Part shown: one piece after another, positions 8,464 to 16,965 of the stretch
How positions within the stretch are numbered: position 1 is the first letter of the stretch
Layout of the letters: each line of letters starts with the position of its first letter
Assembly (NCBI RefSeq): GCF_049331405.1
Contig: NZ_CP186274.1
Coordinates: 3,100,001-3,164,000 of the forward strand
Source: PoT sp049331405
GTDB taxonomy: Bacteria; Planctomycetota; Planctomycetia; Isosphaerales; Isosphaeraceae
Reading direction: 5' to 3'
DNA: 64,000 nt
Notes under the pieces: model-generated
The model's input: the letters and a program-made list of their open reading frames with translations, nothing else
The model's database searches: none
Told to the model about the DNA's origin: nothing
Program-made: the position numbers and the translations under genes

Positions 8464-9111
8464 ATGAGACACGCTTTGGCTTTGGCTCTCGCGGCAGTTT
8501 TCTCGGTGGCGGGCTTCGCCGCCACGGCGCAGGCGGAAGACGAGGGATTTGTCTCCCTGTTCGACGGCAAGAGCTTGCAAGGATGGACCCCGGTCAACAG
8601 CAGCGCGGGCAACTGGCTCGTGCAGGACGGCCTGCTCGTGACGAAGGGGCAGGGGGGTGGCTGGCTGAGCACCGACAAGGTGTACAAGGATTTCACCCTG
8701 AAGCTCGAATTCCGCGTGGAAAAAGGCGGCAACTCGGGCGTCTTCATCCGCTCGCCGCACTCGGGCGACCCCGCCTACAGCGGGATGGAGCTGCAGGTCC
8801 TCGACGACGACGATGATCAGTACAAGACCCTGAAGCCGTTCCAGTACACCGGCTCGGTCTACGGCGTCGTCGCCGCCAAGCGCGGCCACACCAAGGCACC
8901 CGGCGAATGGAACCAGATGGAGATCACCGCCAAAGGGTCGAAGATCACCGTCAAGTTGAACGGCACCACCATCGTGGACGCCGACCTCAGCGAGCACAGT
9001 GACGCCGCCAAGGCACACCCGGGTATCCTGCGGGCTGACGGCTACGTCGGCCTCCAGTCCCACTCGGATCCGGTGAAGTTCCGGAACATCTCCATCAAGG
9101 AACTGAAGTAA
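8464..9111 (+). CDS. DUF1080 (3-keto-disaccharide hydrolase-type) secreted protein
   Basis: This 215-residue protein has a clear signal peptide (MRHALALALAAVFSVAGFAA, cleaved after AQA) and then one DUF1080 concanavalin-like domain: FVSLFDGKSLQGW, GWLSTDKVYKDF, GGNSGVFIRSP, GMELQVLDDDDDQY and a closing VGLQSHSDPVKFRNISI. These are the family hallmarks. Members are extremely common in Planctomycetes and are annotated as 3-keto-disaccharide hydrolases acting on oxidised sugars outside the cytoplasm. The start was set at 8464 because the signal peptide and an AAGGAA lie there. Confidence 0.9.
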   Translation: MRHALALALAAVFSVAGFAATAQAEDEGFVSLFDGKSLQGWTPVNSSAGNWLVQDGLLVTKGQGGGWLSTDKVYKDFTLKLEFRVEKGGNSGVFIRSPHSGDPAYSGMELQVLDDDDDQYKTLKPFQYTGSVYGVVAAKRGHTKAPGEWNQMEITAKGSKITVKLNGTTIVDADLSEHSDAAKAHPGILRADGYVGLQSHSDPVKFRNISIKELK

Positions 9112-9141
9112 GGCTCGCGGGCCTCGAACCGACACACGATC

Positions 9142-9169
9142 GGACCCTGCCCCTGATCGGGCGGGGTCC
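9142..9169 (+). terminator. Terminator between convergent genes
   Basis: An 11-bp stem with one G-T pair (9142-9152 with 9159-9169) and a 6-nt loop is followed by GTTTCATTT. It lies between the convergent DUF1080 gene and the small membrane protein gene. Confidence 0.65.
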
Positions 9170-9206
9170 GTTTCATTTCGGGGCCGAGATGGGTAACGCC
9201 GGGCGG

Positions 9207-9392
9207 TCACGGCCGCTTGCGGCGGTCGACGCCCACCACCTGGCAGAGATACGCGATCACGAGATGCTTCGAGAGATTCAGGCCGATGATCCCGACGAGG
9301 GCGCCGAAGCGGAAGAGCCAGATATTGAGCGCAACGCACACAATCAGGCCGAGCAATCCCGCCAGGCTCAACTGAAATCCGGTTCGCGTCAT
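9207..9392 (-). CDS. Small membrane protein
   Basis: This 61-residue protein starts at 9392, after GGAG. It has a hydrophobic first helix (LSLAGLLGLIVCVALNIWLF) and a second hydrophobic stretch (GALVGIIGLNLSKHLVIAYL), ending in a short basic tail (VDRRKRP). It is probably a two-helix inner-membrane protein. Similar short proteins with an RF..LAGLLGL-like opening are common in Planctomycetes, but no function is known. It sits convergent with the DUF1080 gene and divergent from the complex I cluster. Confidence 0.65.
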   Translation of the reverse strand: MTRTGFQLSLAGLLGLIVCVALNIWLFRFGALVGIIGLNLSKHLVIAYLCQVVGVDRRKRP

Positions 9393-9660
9393 CGCTCCAT
9401 TCTGATCGGCGGGCTTGCGAATTGGAACGCGGCAATCCACCCTGGCCTGCGAGTGGCGACATTCGGCCGGTGCCCGGCGGGAACATCCCCGCTCGCCCGA
9501 ATTCCCACTGGCGTAAGGTCCTGAGTACGTGTAGGATCGGTGTCGATCCGTGGTCTGGTCCCACCGATTCAGGGTCAGTTAGCGAGATGCTCGGAATTCT
9601 CGGCTCTACCGGGCGTGGGCCTCGACCCGGACTGCCGGAATCGCGGGGGATGCAGGCACG

Positions 9661-12228
9661 ATGACGACACCGACGGTCTCGCGGCCCGAATGGACGGTCG
9701 CGATCGATCCGATCCTGCAGAAGGAACTCGAGCAGCACGTCCTCGTGACGAACTGGGACAAGCTGCTGGGGATCGTCGACACGGTCTACAACTGGGGGAG
9801 GCGCTCGAGCCTCTGGCCGCTCGGCTTCGGCCTGGCCTGCTGCGCGATCGAGATGATCTGCACGGCCTCGAGCCGGTTCGATATCGCGCGGTTCGGCGCC
9901 GAGGTCTTCCGGGGCTCCCCGCGGCAGGCCGACGTGATGATCGTCTCGGGCACCGTCACCAAGACGATGATGCCCATGATCGCCCGGCTCTACGACCAGA
10001 TGCCGGAGCCGAAATACGTCATCGCGATGGGCGCCTGCGCCAGCGGCGGCGGGCCCTTCAAGGAAGGGTACAACGTCGTCTCGGGGATCGACAAATTCCT
10101 GCCGGTTGACGTCTACGTCCCCGGCTGCCCGCCGACCCCCCAGGCCCTCCTGAACGGCCTCATCACGCTCCAGAAGAAGATCGACGGCGAACGCCTCCGG
10201 CACGCCCCCTGGTATCGCGACGACGTCGAGCGCGACGTCCCCGTGCCGGTCCTCGGCCCCGACCTGATCGACCTCCGGCTCGTCGAGCTGACCGCCGAAC
10301 GGACCGCGCAGGGGCTCGTCGAGGCCCGCGAAGCGACGCTCGAGAAGCCGAGCAAGATCCCGGCGCCCCAGGCCGAGATGTCGGAACCTGCCCCGGCGCC
10401 CGAGCCCGCAACCCCAGGCGCGAAGCCCAAGCCCGCCAAGAAGGTGAAGCGGGCGGAGGCTCGGCCCTCGCTCGTCTGGCTCGGAGATGCCGGTTTGCAG
10501 GAGCTGGCGGCCCGGATCAACGAGACGCTGAAGGACGCTGCGGTCTCGATCATCCAGGCCGGTCTGCTCGTCAAGCCCGAGCGCCTGGTCGAGGTCGCCC
10601 GCTACCTCCGCGACAGCAACCCGATCCGCTACGACTACCTCGCGAGCCTGCAGAGCGTCCATTACTCGGACGGCATCGAGGTCAACTACCAGCTCGACAG
10701 CACGTCGAAGCCGGGGTCCTTGATCGAGCTCCGGGTCCGCACGGCGGAGGCGGAAGGGGAAGGAGAGGTCCCCTCGGTGGTCTCCGTCTGGCCGGGGGCC
10801 GACTTTCAGGAGCGCGAGGTCTTCGACATGATGGGGGTCCGGTTCGCCGGGCACCCGTCGCTCGCCAGGATCCTGATGTGGGAGGGGTATGCCTATTACC
10901 CACTCCGCAAGGATTTCCTCGAGCCCTATTACGAAGGCCCCACCAAGGTTCTTGACAGCCGCGTTGAGGACGGCCAGCACCACCGCGCCGAGGAGCTCAA
11001 CCCGTACGGCACGAACCTGAAGGTCCCCCGCGACTTCAAGGATTGGGCCTCGCTCTCGAGGGGCGACGACCCCAAGGGGAAGGGGCTCGTCCCCGGCGGC
11101 GTCGAGTTGAGCGAGCTCTCGACCGACCAGTTCGTCATCAGCATGGGGCCGCAGCACCCGAGCACGCACGGCGTCTTCCGGGTCAACCTGCGGGTCGACG
11201 GCGAGACGATCGTCGGGCTCAAGCCGGTCATGGGCTACATGCACCGGAACCACGAGAAGATCGGCGAGCGGAACACGTTCCTGATGAACTTCCCGTTCAC
11301 CGACCGGCTCGACTACCTCACGAGCATGGGGAATAACTTCGGTTATGCCCTGGCCGTCGAGCAGCTCATGGGGGACGACGCAAAGCCCCCTGAACGCGCC
11401 GAGTACATCCGGGTCATCATGGCCGAGCTAACGCGGATCGCCAGCCATATGTGGTCGATCGGGTTCCTGCTCAACGACCTCGGCGCCTTCTTCACCCCTG
11501 CCCTGTACGCGATCGAGGAGCGGGAGCTGATCCTCGACCTCTTCGAGTGGGCGTCGGGCAGCCGGATGATGTGCAACTACTTCCGGTTCGGGGGCGTCGC
11601 CTTCGACCTGCCCAAGGGGTGGGTCGAGCGCTGCAAAGGCATGGTCTTCAACCGGCTCGACGCCAGGATCGACGAGCTCGACCGCTACCTCTCGGGCAAC
11701 GAGATCGTGCTCGACCGCTGCCTCGGGATCGGCGTCCTGACGGCCGAGCAGGCGGTCGCCTACTCCACGGCCGGGCCCGTGCTGAGGGCCTCTGGAGTCG
11801 ACTACGACATCAGGCGGGCGGCGCCTTACAGCATCTACGACCGCTTCGAGTTCAACGTCGTCACCGGCAAGAATGGCGACCTCTACGACCGCTACTACGT
11901 GCGGCTCCAGGAGATGCGCGAGAGCGTCAAGATCCTTAAGCAGGCCCTGGTAGGCTTGCCCGAAGAGGGCCCGATCCTCGCCGGCAGGAAGAGCTATCAG
12001 ATCAAGGTCCCGGCGGGCGAGGCGTATTCGCGGGTCGAGAACCCGAAGGGGGAGCTGGGCTTCTACGTCGTCGCGGACGGGTCGTCGTCGGCCTATCGCT
12101 ACCACGTGCGGAGCCCGAGCTTCATCAACCTGACGGCGCTCGAGTCGATGTGCCTCGGGCATACCATCGCCGACGTCGTGGGCATCCTCGGCAGCCTCGA
12201 CATCGTGCTCGGCGAGGTCGATCGTTGA
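9661..12228 (+). CDS. nuoBCD: NADH-quinone oxidoreductase NuoB-NuoC-NuoD fusion
   Basis: A single 855-residue frame fuses three complex I peripheral-arm subunits. Residues ~1-185 are NuoB, with the N2 iron-sulfur ligands (GLACCAIEM near 60, MGACASGGG near 124, VPGCPPTP at 156). A Pro/Ala/Lys linker (~235-265) leads to NuoC (~270-430, with VWPGADFQEREVFDMMG and RKDFLEPY). NuoD spans ~485-855 (MGPQHPSTHGVFR, GYMHRNHEK, ELTRIASHMW, IADVVGILGSLDIV). Together they carry electrons to quinone at the arm-membrane junction. NuoC-D fusions are well known; joining NuoB as well is unusual. No stop or frameshift interrupts the linkers. Confidence 0.93.
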   Translation: MTTPTVSRPEWTVAIDPILQKELEQHVLVTNWDKLLGIVDTVYNWGRRSSLWPLGFGLACCAIEMICTASSRFDIARFGAEVFRGSPRQADVMIVSGTVTKTMMPMIARLYDQMPEPKYVIAMGACASGGGPFKEGYNVVSGIDKFLPVDVYVPGCPPTPQALLNGLITLQKKIDGERLRHAPWYRDDVERDVPVPVLGPDLIDLRLVELTAERTAQGLVEAREATLEKPSKIPAPQAEMSEPAPAPEPATPGAKPKPAKKVKRAEARPSLVWLGDAGLQELAARINETLKDAAVSIIQAGLLVKPERLVEVARYLRDSNPIRYDYLASLQSVHYSDGIEVNYQLDSTSKPGSLIELRVRTAEAEGEGEVPSVVSVWPGADFQEREVFDMMGVRFAGHPSLARILMWEGYAYYPLRKDFLEPYYEGPTKVLDSRVEDGQHHRAEELNPYGTNLKVPRDFKDWASLSRGDDPKGKGLVPGGVELSELSTDQFVISMGPQHPSTHGVFRVNLRVDGETIVGLKPVMGYMHRNHEKIGERNTFLMNFPFTDRLDYLTSMGNNFGYALAVEQLMGDDAKPPERAEYIRVIMAELTRIASHMWSIGFLLNDLGAFFTPALYAIEERELILDLFEWASGSRMMCNYFRFGGVAFDLPKGWVERCKGMVFNRLDARIDELDRYLSGNEIVLDRCLGIGVLTAEQAVAYSTAGPVLRASGVDYDIRRAAPYSIYDRFEFNVVTGKNGDLYDRYYVRLQEMRESVKILKQALVGLPEEGPILAGRKSYQIKVPAGEAYSRVENPKGELGFYVVADGSSSAYRYHVRSPSFINLTALESMCLGHTIADVVGILGSLDIVLGEVDR

Positions 12229-12301
12229 CCGGGCCTCTGCTCATGCTTGGAAGCTTGGCATTCAGGTTCGGTTCCTCCCCCTCGGATAAGGCGACGGATT
12301 G

Positions 12302-12988
12302 ATGGGAAGCGGCTACGGGATCGTCACCGGCCACCTGATCACCCTCCGAAGGTTCCTGATCACGTTCTGGCTCGACCTCAAGTCGGGCCGGGGCTTCCGC
12401 CGGCGCGGCGGTGGGCATCAGCGCGTCGACCTTTGGGGGGGCCGGGCCGAGCCGGGCCAGGAACCGACGATCGTCCAGGACGCGCAGACGGCCGGGCTCT
12501 TCACGGTCGAGTACCCCGACGAGCGGCTCCCGGTCTACGAGCGATTCCGGATGCTCCCCGTCCTGATCTACGACGACGAGGACGGCAACGTCCGCTGCAC
12601 CTCGTGCAACATCTGCGCGAAGGTCTGCCCCCCGCAGTGCATCTGGATGTCGCAGGCGAGGGGGCCCAAGGGGAACGTCGTCCCGCTCCCGGCCGAATTC
12701 TACATCGATATGGATGTCTGCATGAATTGCGGCCTCTGCGCCGAGTATTGCCCGTTCGACGCGATCAAGATGGATCAGAACTTCGAGATTTCCAATTACG
12801 AACGACATCAGACGCACATCTACTCGTTGCAGGACCTGCTCGTCTCGAGCGAGTATTACGCCAGGACCCACCCCGAGGCCTGGGGGGGCGACGACGAGGC
12901 CGCCGAGCGCAACAAGGTCGCCAAGAAGAAGGACCAGCGGCTCCAGAAGGCCCTCGGCGCGACGGCCAAACCCGCGACCCAGGACTGA
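12302..12988 (+). CDS. nuoI: NADH-quinone oxidoreductase subunit I
   Basis: This 228-residue ferredoxin-like subunit has two 4Fe-4S motifs, CTSCNICAKVCPPQC and CMNCGLCAEYCPF, the relay N6a/N6b between the peripheral arm and cluster N2. The first motif lacks the usual TAIE/C-terminal spacing but keeps four cysteines. The N-terminal helix contacts the membrane (LITLRRFLITFWLD). The C-terminal tail is Lys/Ala rich and longer than in many bacteria. The start ATG at 12302 follows GGATAAGG; a TTG lies directly before it. It follows the nuoBCD fusion by about 70 bp. Confidence 0.93.
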   Translation: MGSGYGIVTGHLITLRRFLITFWLDLKSGRGFRRRGGGHQRVDLWGGRAEPGQEPTIVQDAQTAGLFTVEYPDERLPVYERFRMLPVLIYDDEDGNVRCTSCNICAKVCPPQCIWMSQARGPKGNVVPLPAEFYIDMDVCMNCGLCAEYCPFDAIKMDQNFEISNYERHQTHIYSLQDLLVSSEYYARTHPEAWGGDDEAAERNKVAKKKDQRLQKALGATAKPATQD

Positions 12989-13010
12989 CGCCGATCTTGG
13001 AGGTCTCCCG

Positions 13011-13505
13011 ATGAGCGACACGAGCCTCTGGCCGGATGGACTTGCCGCACGATTGCCCGACCTGATGCGCGCGGCGATCGTCGAGGCGAGGAAGGGGGAC
13101 CAGCCCTTCGGCTGTGCCCTGGCCGACTTCGAGACGGGGGAGATGCTCGGCCTGGTGGCGAACTCGGCCTCGACGGATCCGACCGGCCACGGCGAGGTCA
13201 ACGCCCTCCGGCTCATGGCGTCGCTCAAGCTCGACCCGAATCGGGTCGTCCTGGTCTCCACGGCCGAACCCTGCCCAATGTGCGCCGCGGCAAGCTGGTG
13301 GGGAGGGGTCAGGGGGGTCATCTGGGGGACGATGATCGACGACCTGACCCGCTTCGGTTGGAAGCAGGTCGAGATCTCGTGCAAGGATCTTCTGAGTCGC
13401 ACGAGCCCCGCGAACTCGATGCTGCTGCAGGGAGGCTACCTCTCGGATGAGACGAACGAGCTCTACGAGTCGCCTCCCTGGAAGAAGCTCCCGGAAGAAG
13501 GCTGA
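13011..13505 (+). CDS. Nucleoside deaminase (CDA superfamily)
   Basis: This 164-residue deaminase has the zinc-site pair of the cytidine deaminase superfamily: GHGEVNAL (the ligand His and proton-shuttle Glu) and EPCPMCAAA (two Cys ligands). Length and motifs fit the guanine deaminase/TadA-like group, but the tRNA-binding parts of TadA are not obvious, so a free base or nucleoside is the more likely substrate. A strong GGAGG lies 7 nt before the ATG. The gene lies inside the complex I cluster, 22 bp after nuoI, without a clear functional link. Confidence 0.85.
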   Translation: MSDTSLWPDGLAARLPDLMRAAIVEARKGDQPFGCALADFETGEMLGLVANSASTDPTGHGEVNALRLMASLKLDPNRVVLVSTAEPCPMCAAASWWGGVRGVIWGTMIDDLTRFGWKQVEISCKDLLSRTSPANSMLLQGGYLSDETNELYESPPWKKLPEEG

Positions 13506-13679
13506 TCGTCCCCCAGATTACCCGATCGGCGAGGTTTGCCCTGATGACTGCGAAGGGGAGCAAACCGGCGGGCGATCCCTGACTCTACTTGCCGATCTCC
13601 CGGTGCACCCGTAAGATGTGCGGTTTGTCGGCTCTCCTGCGCGGTCGTGTTATACCTCGAAATTGCCGGATAGAAGACG

Positions 13680-13946
13680 ATGATCCCAACGCCTCCCAAG
13701 CCGAAATTCGCCCCCGGAACCCGTCTCCGCGTCACCCAGCGGGTCCGCGTGGGTCACCGCGCATGGACCACCCAGGTCGAGGGCCGGGTCGAATTCGAGA
13801 CCCTCAGGCCCGTCGGCGGGATCGAGATGGGGGGCAAGGCGTCTTACTGCCAGCAGCCGACCATCAAGCTCCGCCGCGACGATGGCGAAGTGATCGTCGT
13901 CACCATCGACGAGGATTCGGCCGTCGAGACCCTGGCCGACGCCTGA
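13680..13946 (+). CDS. Conserved hypothetical protein, 88 residues
   Basis: This small soluble protein has a beta-rich pattern: FAPGTRLRVTQRVRVG, TTQVEGRVEFET, then IKLRRDDGEVIVVTIDEDS. This resembles an SH3-like or PRC-like barrel. It has no cysteines for metal, no signal peptide and no membrane helix. It lies between the deaminase and nuoA, about 35 bp before nuoA, and may be co-transcribed with the complex I genes. No function is recognised. Confidence 0.65.
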   Translation: MIPTPPKPKFAPGTRLRVTQRVRVGHRAWTTQVEGRVEFETLRPVGGIEMGGKASYCQQPTIKLRRDDGEVIVVTIDEDSAVETLADA

Positions 13947-13982
13947 GAAAAAATTTCGCCCGCCGCAAGGTCACTCCCCCCC

Positions 13983-14342
13983 ATGGTCAGCTACAACTAC
14001 ATCTTCGTCGGGCTGCTGCTCCTCGGGGCGATCGGCTTCGCCCTCGCCCCGCTCGCGATCGTCGCCCTCGTGGCCCCGCGCAAGCGGTCGAAGGCCAAGG
14101 GGGACACGTACGAGTGCGGCGTCCTGACGATGGGGGAGACCTGGATCCGGTTTCGGATTCAATATTATATCTATGCCTTGATGTTCGTCGTGTTCGACAT
14201 CGAGACGGTCTTCCTCTACCCGTGGGCCGTCGCCTACGCGGGGCTCGGGACCTTCGCCCTGGTCGAGATGCTCGCCTTCCTGACGATCCTGTTCGTGGGC
14301 CTCGCCTACGCCTGGGCCAAGGGCGTCCTGCGCTGGGCTTGA
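13983..14342 (+). CDS. nuoA: NADH-quinone oxidoreductase subunit A
   Basis: This 119-residue membrane subunit has three predicted helices (start, middle and C-terminus). The family's loop signature is visible: DTYECGVLTMG, which includes the conserved Cys near the quinone site, then RFRIQYYIYALMFVVFDIETVFLYPWA. NuoA, with NuoH and NuoJ, forms the part of the membrane arm nearest the quinone cavity. The ribosome site is weak (AAGGTC about 12 nt upstream). Confidence 0.92.
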   Translation: MVSYNYIFVGLLLLGAIGFALAPLAIVALVAPRKRSKAKGDTYECGVLTMGETWIRFRIQYYIYALMFVVFDIETVFLYPWAVAYAGLGTFALVEMLAFLTILFVGLAYAWAKGVLRWA

Positions 14343-14398
14343 AGTCGGGCCCTGGCGAACCGCAAATGATCGAAGGGGCGACCGGAGGGGTGTGGTCG

Positions 14399-15721
14399 AT
14401 GAGTCTGGCGGCCGACTGGGGGATGCCGAACATCTGGGCGTTGCAGCAGCATACCGTTGAGCTCAGCCTCTCCACCTGGATCCGTTGGTTCCTCTGGCTC
14501 GCCCTGGGCTTCTTCGGGCTCTTCCCCGGGATCGTCGCCTACATGGTCTGGGCCGAGCGCAAGGTCGCGGCGCGGTTCCAGGACCGGATCGGGCCGAACC
14601 GCGTGGGGCCGCTCGGCCTGCTCCAGCCGATCGCCGACGCCATCAAGCTGCTGACCAAGGAGAGCATCGTCCCGACCTCGGCCGACCGCTGGGTCCACCT
14701 GCTCGCCCCCGTCCTGATCCTGATCTCGGCCTTCCTGGTGCTGGCGGTCGTCCCCTTCGGGCTCGGCGCCGAGATCGAGGGGCAGCCTGGGCATTTCGCC
14801 GGGCTCGTGCCGATCGACCCCCCTTCGGGCCTACTCTACCTCATCGCCGTCTCGAGCCTGACCTCGCTCGGGATCTTCCTCGCGGGCTGGTCGAGCCGGA
14901 ACAAGTACGCGCTGCTGGGTGCCATGAGGGCCGTGGCCCAGCTCGTCTCGTACGAGGTGCCGCAGGTCCTGGCGACGGTCCCCGTCATCCTCTGGACGGG
15001 GAGCCTGAGCATGGTCGCCATCATGAACCGGCAGCTCGACGCGGGGTGGTTCCTCTGGTCGCCGCCCGGCCTGCTCTCGTTCGGCCTGCTGGTCGTCGCG
15101 AATCTGGCGGAGGTCAACCGCACGCCGTTCGACCTGCCGGAGGCCGAGTCGGAGATCATCGCCGGGTATCACACCGAGTATTCCGGGATGCGGTTCGGCC
15201 TCTTCTTCCTGGCCGAGTACCTGAGCGTCTTCGGCGTGAGCTGCCTGGGGTCGTTGCTCTTCCTCGGCGGGGGCTCCATGCCGCTGATCGACTATCCGGG
15301 GTGGATTGGCGCGGGGTCATTGCCGGCGTATTACCTGGTCAACCTGATCTCGGTCGGCGTCTTCGCGGCGAAGGTGGCGGGGTTCGTCTTCCTGATGTTC
15401 TGGGTGCGGGCGACCTTGCCCCGGATGCGGGTCGACCGGCTGATGAACTTCGCCTGGAAGTTCATGGTCCCGCTGGGGATCGTGAACATCGTGGCCGCCG
15501 CCGTCTGGTATGAATGCGTAATCCGGCCCGGCTCTCCCGTGGTGCTGGGGGGCGTCCCCTTGCCGAACCGGCTGGTCGGCTGGGCCGCGACCCTCCCCAT
15601 CGTGCTCCTGGCGATCTGGGGCGTGATGCGAGTCCATCGGCTCGAGCGGCAGGCCTTGCCGAGCGTCGGGCGGACCCGATATGTCCCGCCCCCCTCGATC
15701 GCGGCGAGGCGCGTGGTCTGA
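14399..15721 (+). CDS. nuoH: NADH-quinone oxidoreductase subunit H
   Basis: NuoH forms the quinone-binding chamber in the membrane. About eight helices are visible, with the hallmark loops ERKVAARFQDRIGPNRVGP and EVNRTPFDLPEAESEIIAG followed by YHTEYSGM. At about 440 residues it is longer than usual (about 330-350), with an extra hydrophobic C-terminal segment and a basic tail. The start at 14399 is preferred because a GGAGGGG lies about 9 nt upstream. An in-frame ATG at 14366 with a weaker site would add 11 residues. It starts 56 bp after nuoA. Confidence 0.92.
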   Translation: MSLAADWGMPNIWALQQHTVELSLSTWIRWFLWLALGFFGLFPGIVAYMVWAERKVAARFQDRIGPNRVGPLGLLQPIADAIKLLTKESIVPTSADRWVHLLAPVLILISAFLVLAVVPFGLGAEIEGQPGHFAGLVPIDPPSGLLYLIAVSSLTSLGIFLAGWSSRNKYALLGAMRAVAQLVSYEVPQVLATVPVILWTGSLSMVAIMNRQLDAGWFLWSPPGLLSFGLLVVANLAEVNRTPFDLPEAESEIIAGYHTEYSGMRFGLFFLAEYLSVFGVSCLGSLLFLGGGSMPLIDYPGWIGAGSLPAYYLVNLISVGVFAAKVAGFVFLMFWVRATLPRMRVDRLMNFAWKFMVPLGIVNIVAAAVWYECVIRPGSPVVLGGVPLPNRLVGWAATLPIVLLAIWGVMRVHRLERQALPSVGRTRYVPPPSIAARRVV

Positions 15722-15829
15722 TGCGGGCGAGTCGCGGTTAAACATTCGGATATGCTAGTTTGCTTGGTCTACTTCCTTTGAGATGACGGCGGGGCTCGGC
15801 TAAGTACCTTCGGGCCGGAGTTGAAACTC

Positions 15830-16504
15830 GTGAGCCAGACGTTGTTCCTGTTCATCTCGGCGCTGGGCCTGCTGGCGGCCGTGGGGACGATCCTCGCCAG
15901 AAACCTGGTTTACGCCGCGCTCTATCTGGTCGGCTTCTTCTTCGTGGTCGCCTGCCAGTTCGTGCTGCTGGACGCGGAGTTCCTCGCGGCGGTGCAGGTC
16001 CTCGTCTACATCGGCGCGGTGGCGATCCTGCTGATGTTCGGGATCATGCTCACCCGCAACATCCAGGGGGACGAGTCGACGAGCCTCAACTCCCCCTGGA
16101 CGCTGCCGGCCCTGGCGGCGGGCCTGGCCCTGTTTGTTTTGCTCTGCTTCGGGATCAACAACCACGTCGGCCTCCGGGGCCGGACCGAGTGGTCGGCGCA
16201 GCAGCTCCGGCCGGCGCTCGTCACCGAGCCCGGCCAGGTCGGCTCCTCCCGGGGGATCGCCGCGAACGACATGGGGAAGGCCGTCGGGATCGAGATGCTC
16301 ACGCGGTTCGTGGTCCCATTCGAGATCGCGGGGCTGCTCCTGACCGCCGCGCTCGTGGGCGCGATCGCCCTGGCCCATCGCGAGCACGACGACGATTCGC
16401 CCGACCTCGAGGCTCGGGGCGGCCTGGAACGGTCAAGGCCCGACTCCAACACGGATCAACCGGGGCTGTCCCCCCTGGGATCCCTCTCTTCAACCGCGGA
16501 ATGA
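15830..16504 (+). CDS. nuoJ: NADH-quinone oxidoreductase subunit J
   Basis: This 224-residue membrane subunit has five helices. The conserved third-helix segment LLDAEFLAAVQVLVYIGAVA (quinone/proton coupling pi-bulge region) and LMFGIMLT are clear. A C-terminal hydrophilic tail of ~45 residues is longer than usual. GTG at 15830 was chosen: GGAG at 15817-15820 touches the upstream TTG at 15821 but is 9 nt from the GTG. Confidence 0.9.
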   Translation: MSQTLFLFISALGLLAAVGTILARNLVYAALYLVGFFFVVACQFVLLDAEFLAAVQVLVYIGAVAILLMFGIMLTRNIQGDESTSLNSPWTLPALAAGLALFVLLCFGINNHVGLRGRTEWSAQQLRPALVTEPGQVGSSRGIAANDMGKAVGIEMLTRFVVPFEIAGLLLTAALVGAIALAHREHDDDSPDLEARGGLERSRPDSNTDQPGLSPLGSLSSTAE

Positions 16505-16517
16505 TCGAGGCCGGTTG

Positions 16518-16847
16518 ATGTCGAATGAGATCCCCCTGAACTGGTTCCTCTACTTCGCCGCGGCCGCGTTCACCATCGGCCTCATCGGGGTCCTCGTGCG
16601 CCGGAATGCGATCGCCGTCTTGATGGCGATCGAGATCATGCTGAACGCGGCGAACATCAACCTCGTGGCCTTCTGGCGCTATGGCGTGCCGCCCCGCGCC
16701 GAGGGGCCCTTGACCGGGGTGATGCTCGCCATCTTCGTGATCACGATCGCCGCGGCCGAGGTTGCCGTGGGCATCGGCCTGATCCTGCTCTGCTACCGAC
16801 GTTGGAAGACCTCGGATACCGACCGGTTCGACAGCCTCTCCGGCTGA
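16518..16847 (+). CDS. nuoK: NADH-quinone oxidoreductase subunit K
   Basis: This 109-residue subunit has three helices and the conserved membrane glutamates of the proton path: MAIEIMLNAANINLVAF and FVITIAAAEVAVGIGLIL. It starts 13 bp after nuoJ ends, so the two are surely co-transcribed. TTG at 16515 precedes the chosen ATG. The antiporter-like NuoL and NuoM that usually follow NuoK are not here; nuoN comes next. Confidence 0.93.
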   Translation: MSNEIPLNWFLYFAAAAFTIGLIGVLVRRNAIAVLMAIEIMLNAANINLVAFWRYGVPPRAEGPLTGVMLAIFVITIAAAEVAVGIGLILLCYRRWKTSDTDRFDSLSG

Positions 16848-16965
16848 GACGGCCGGCTCGTCCTCCCCTCGGCCAGGCACCGGTGCCGGTCCTCGCCCGT
16901 CGCCGACCGAGTCCCCCCCTTTGATCCTTCGAACGCCAAAGAACCGCCACGAAGGGCACTGAGCG

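Noticed and set aside
8212..11253. A 1013-codon open frame on the minus strand across the DUF1080 and nuoBCD genes
   Set aside because: It is the high-GC shadow of real plus-strand genes: no recognisable domains, composition rich in Arg/Pro/Val/Asp, and the plus strand has clear, conserved proteins.
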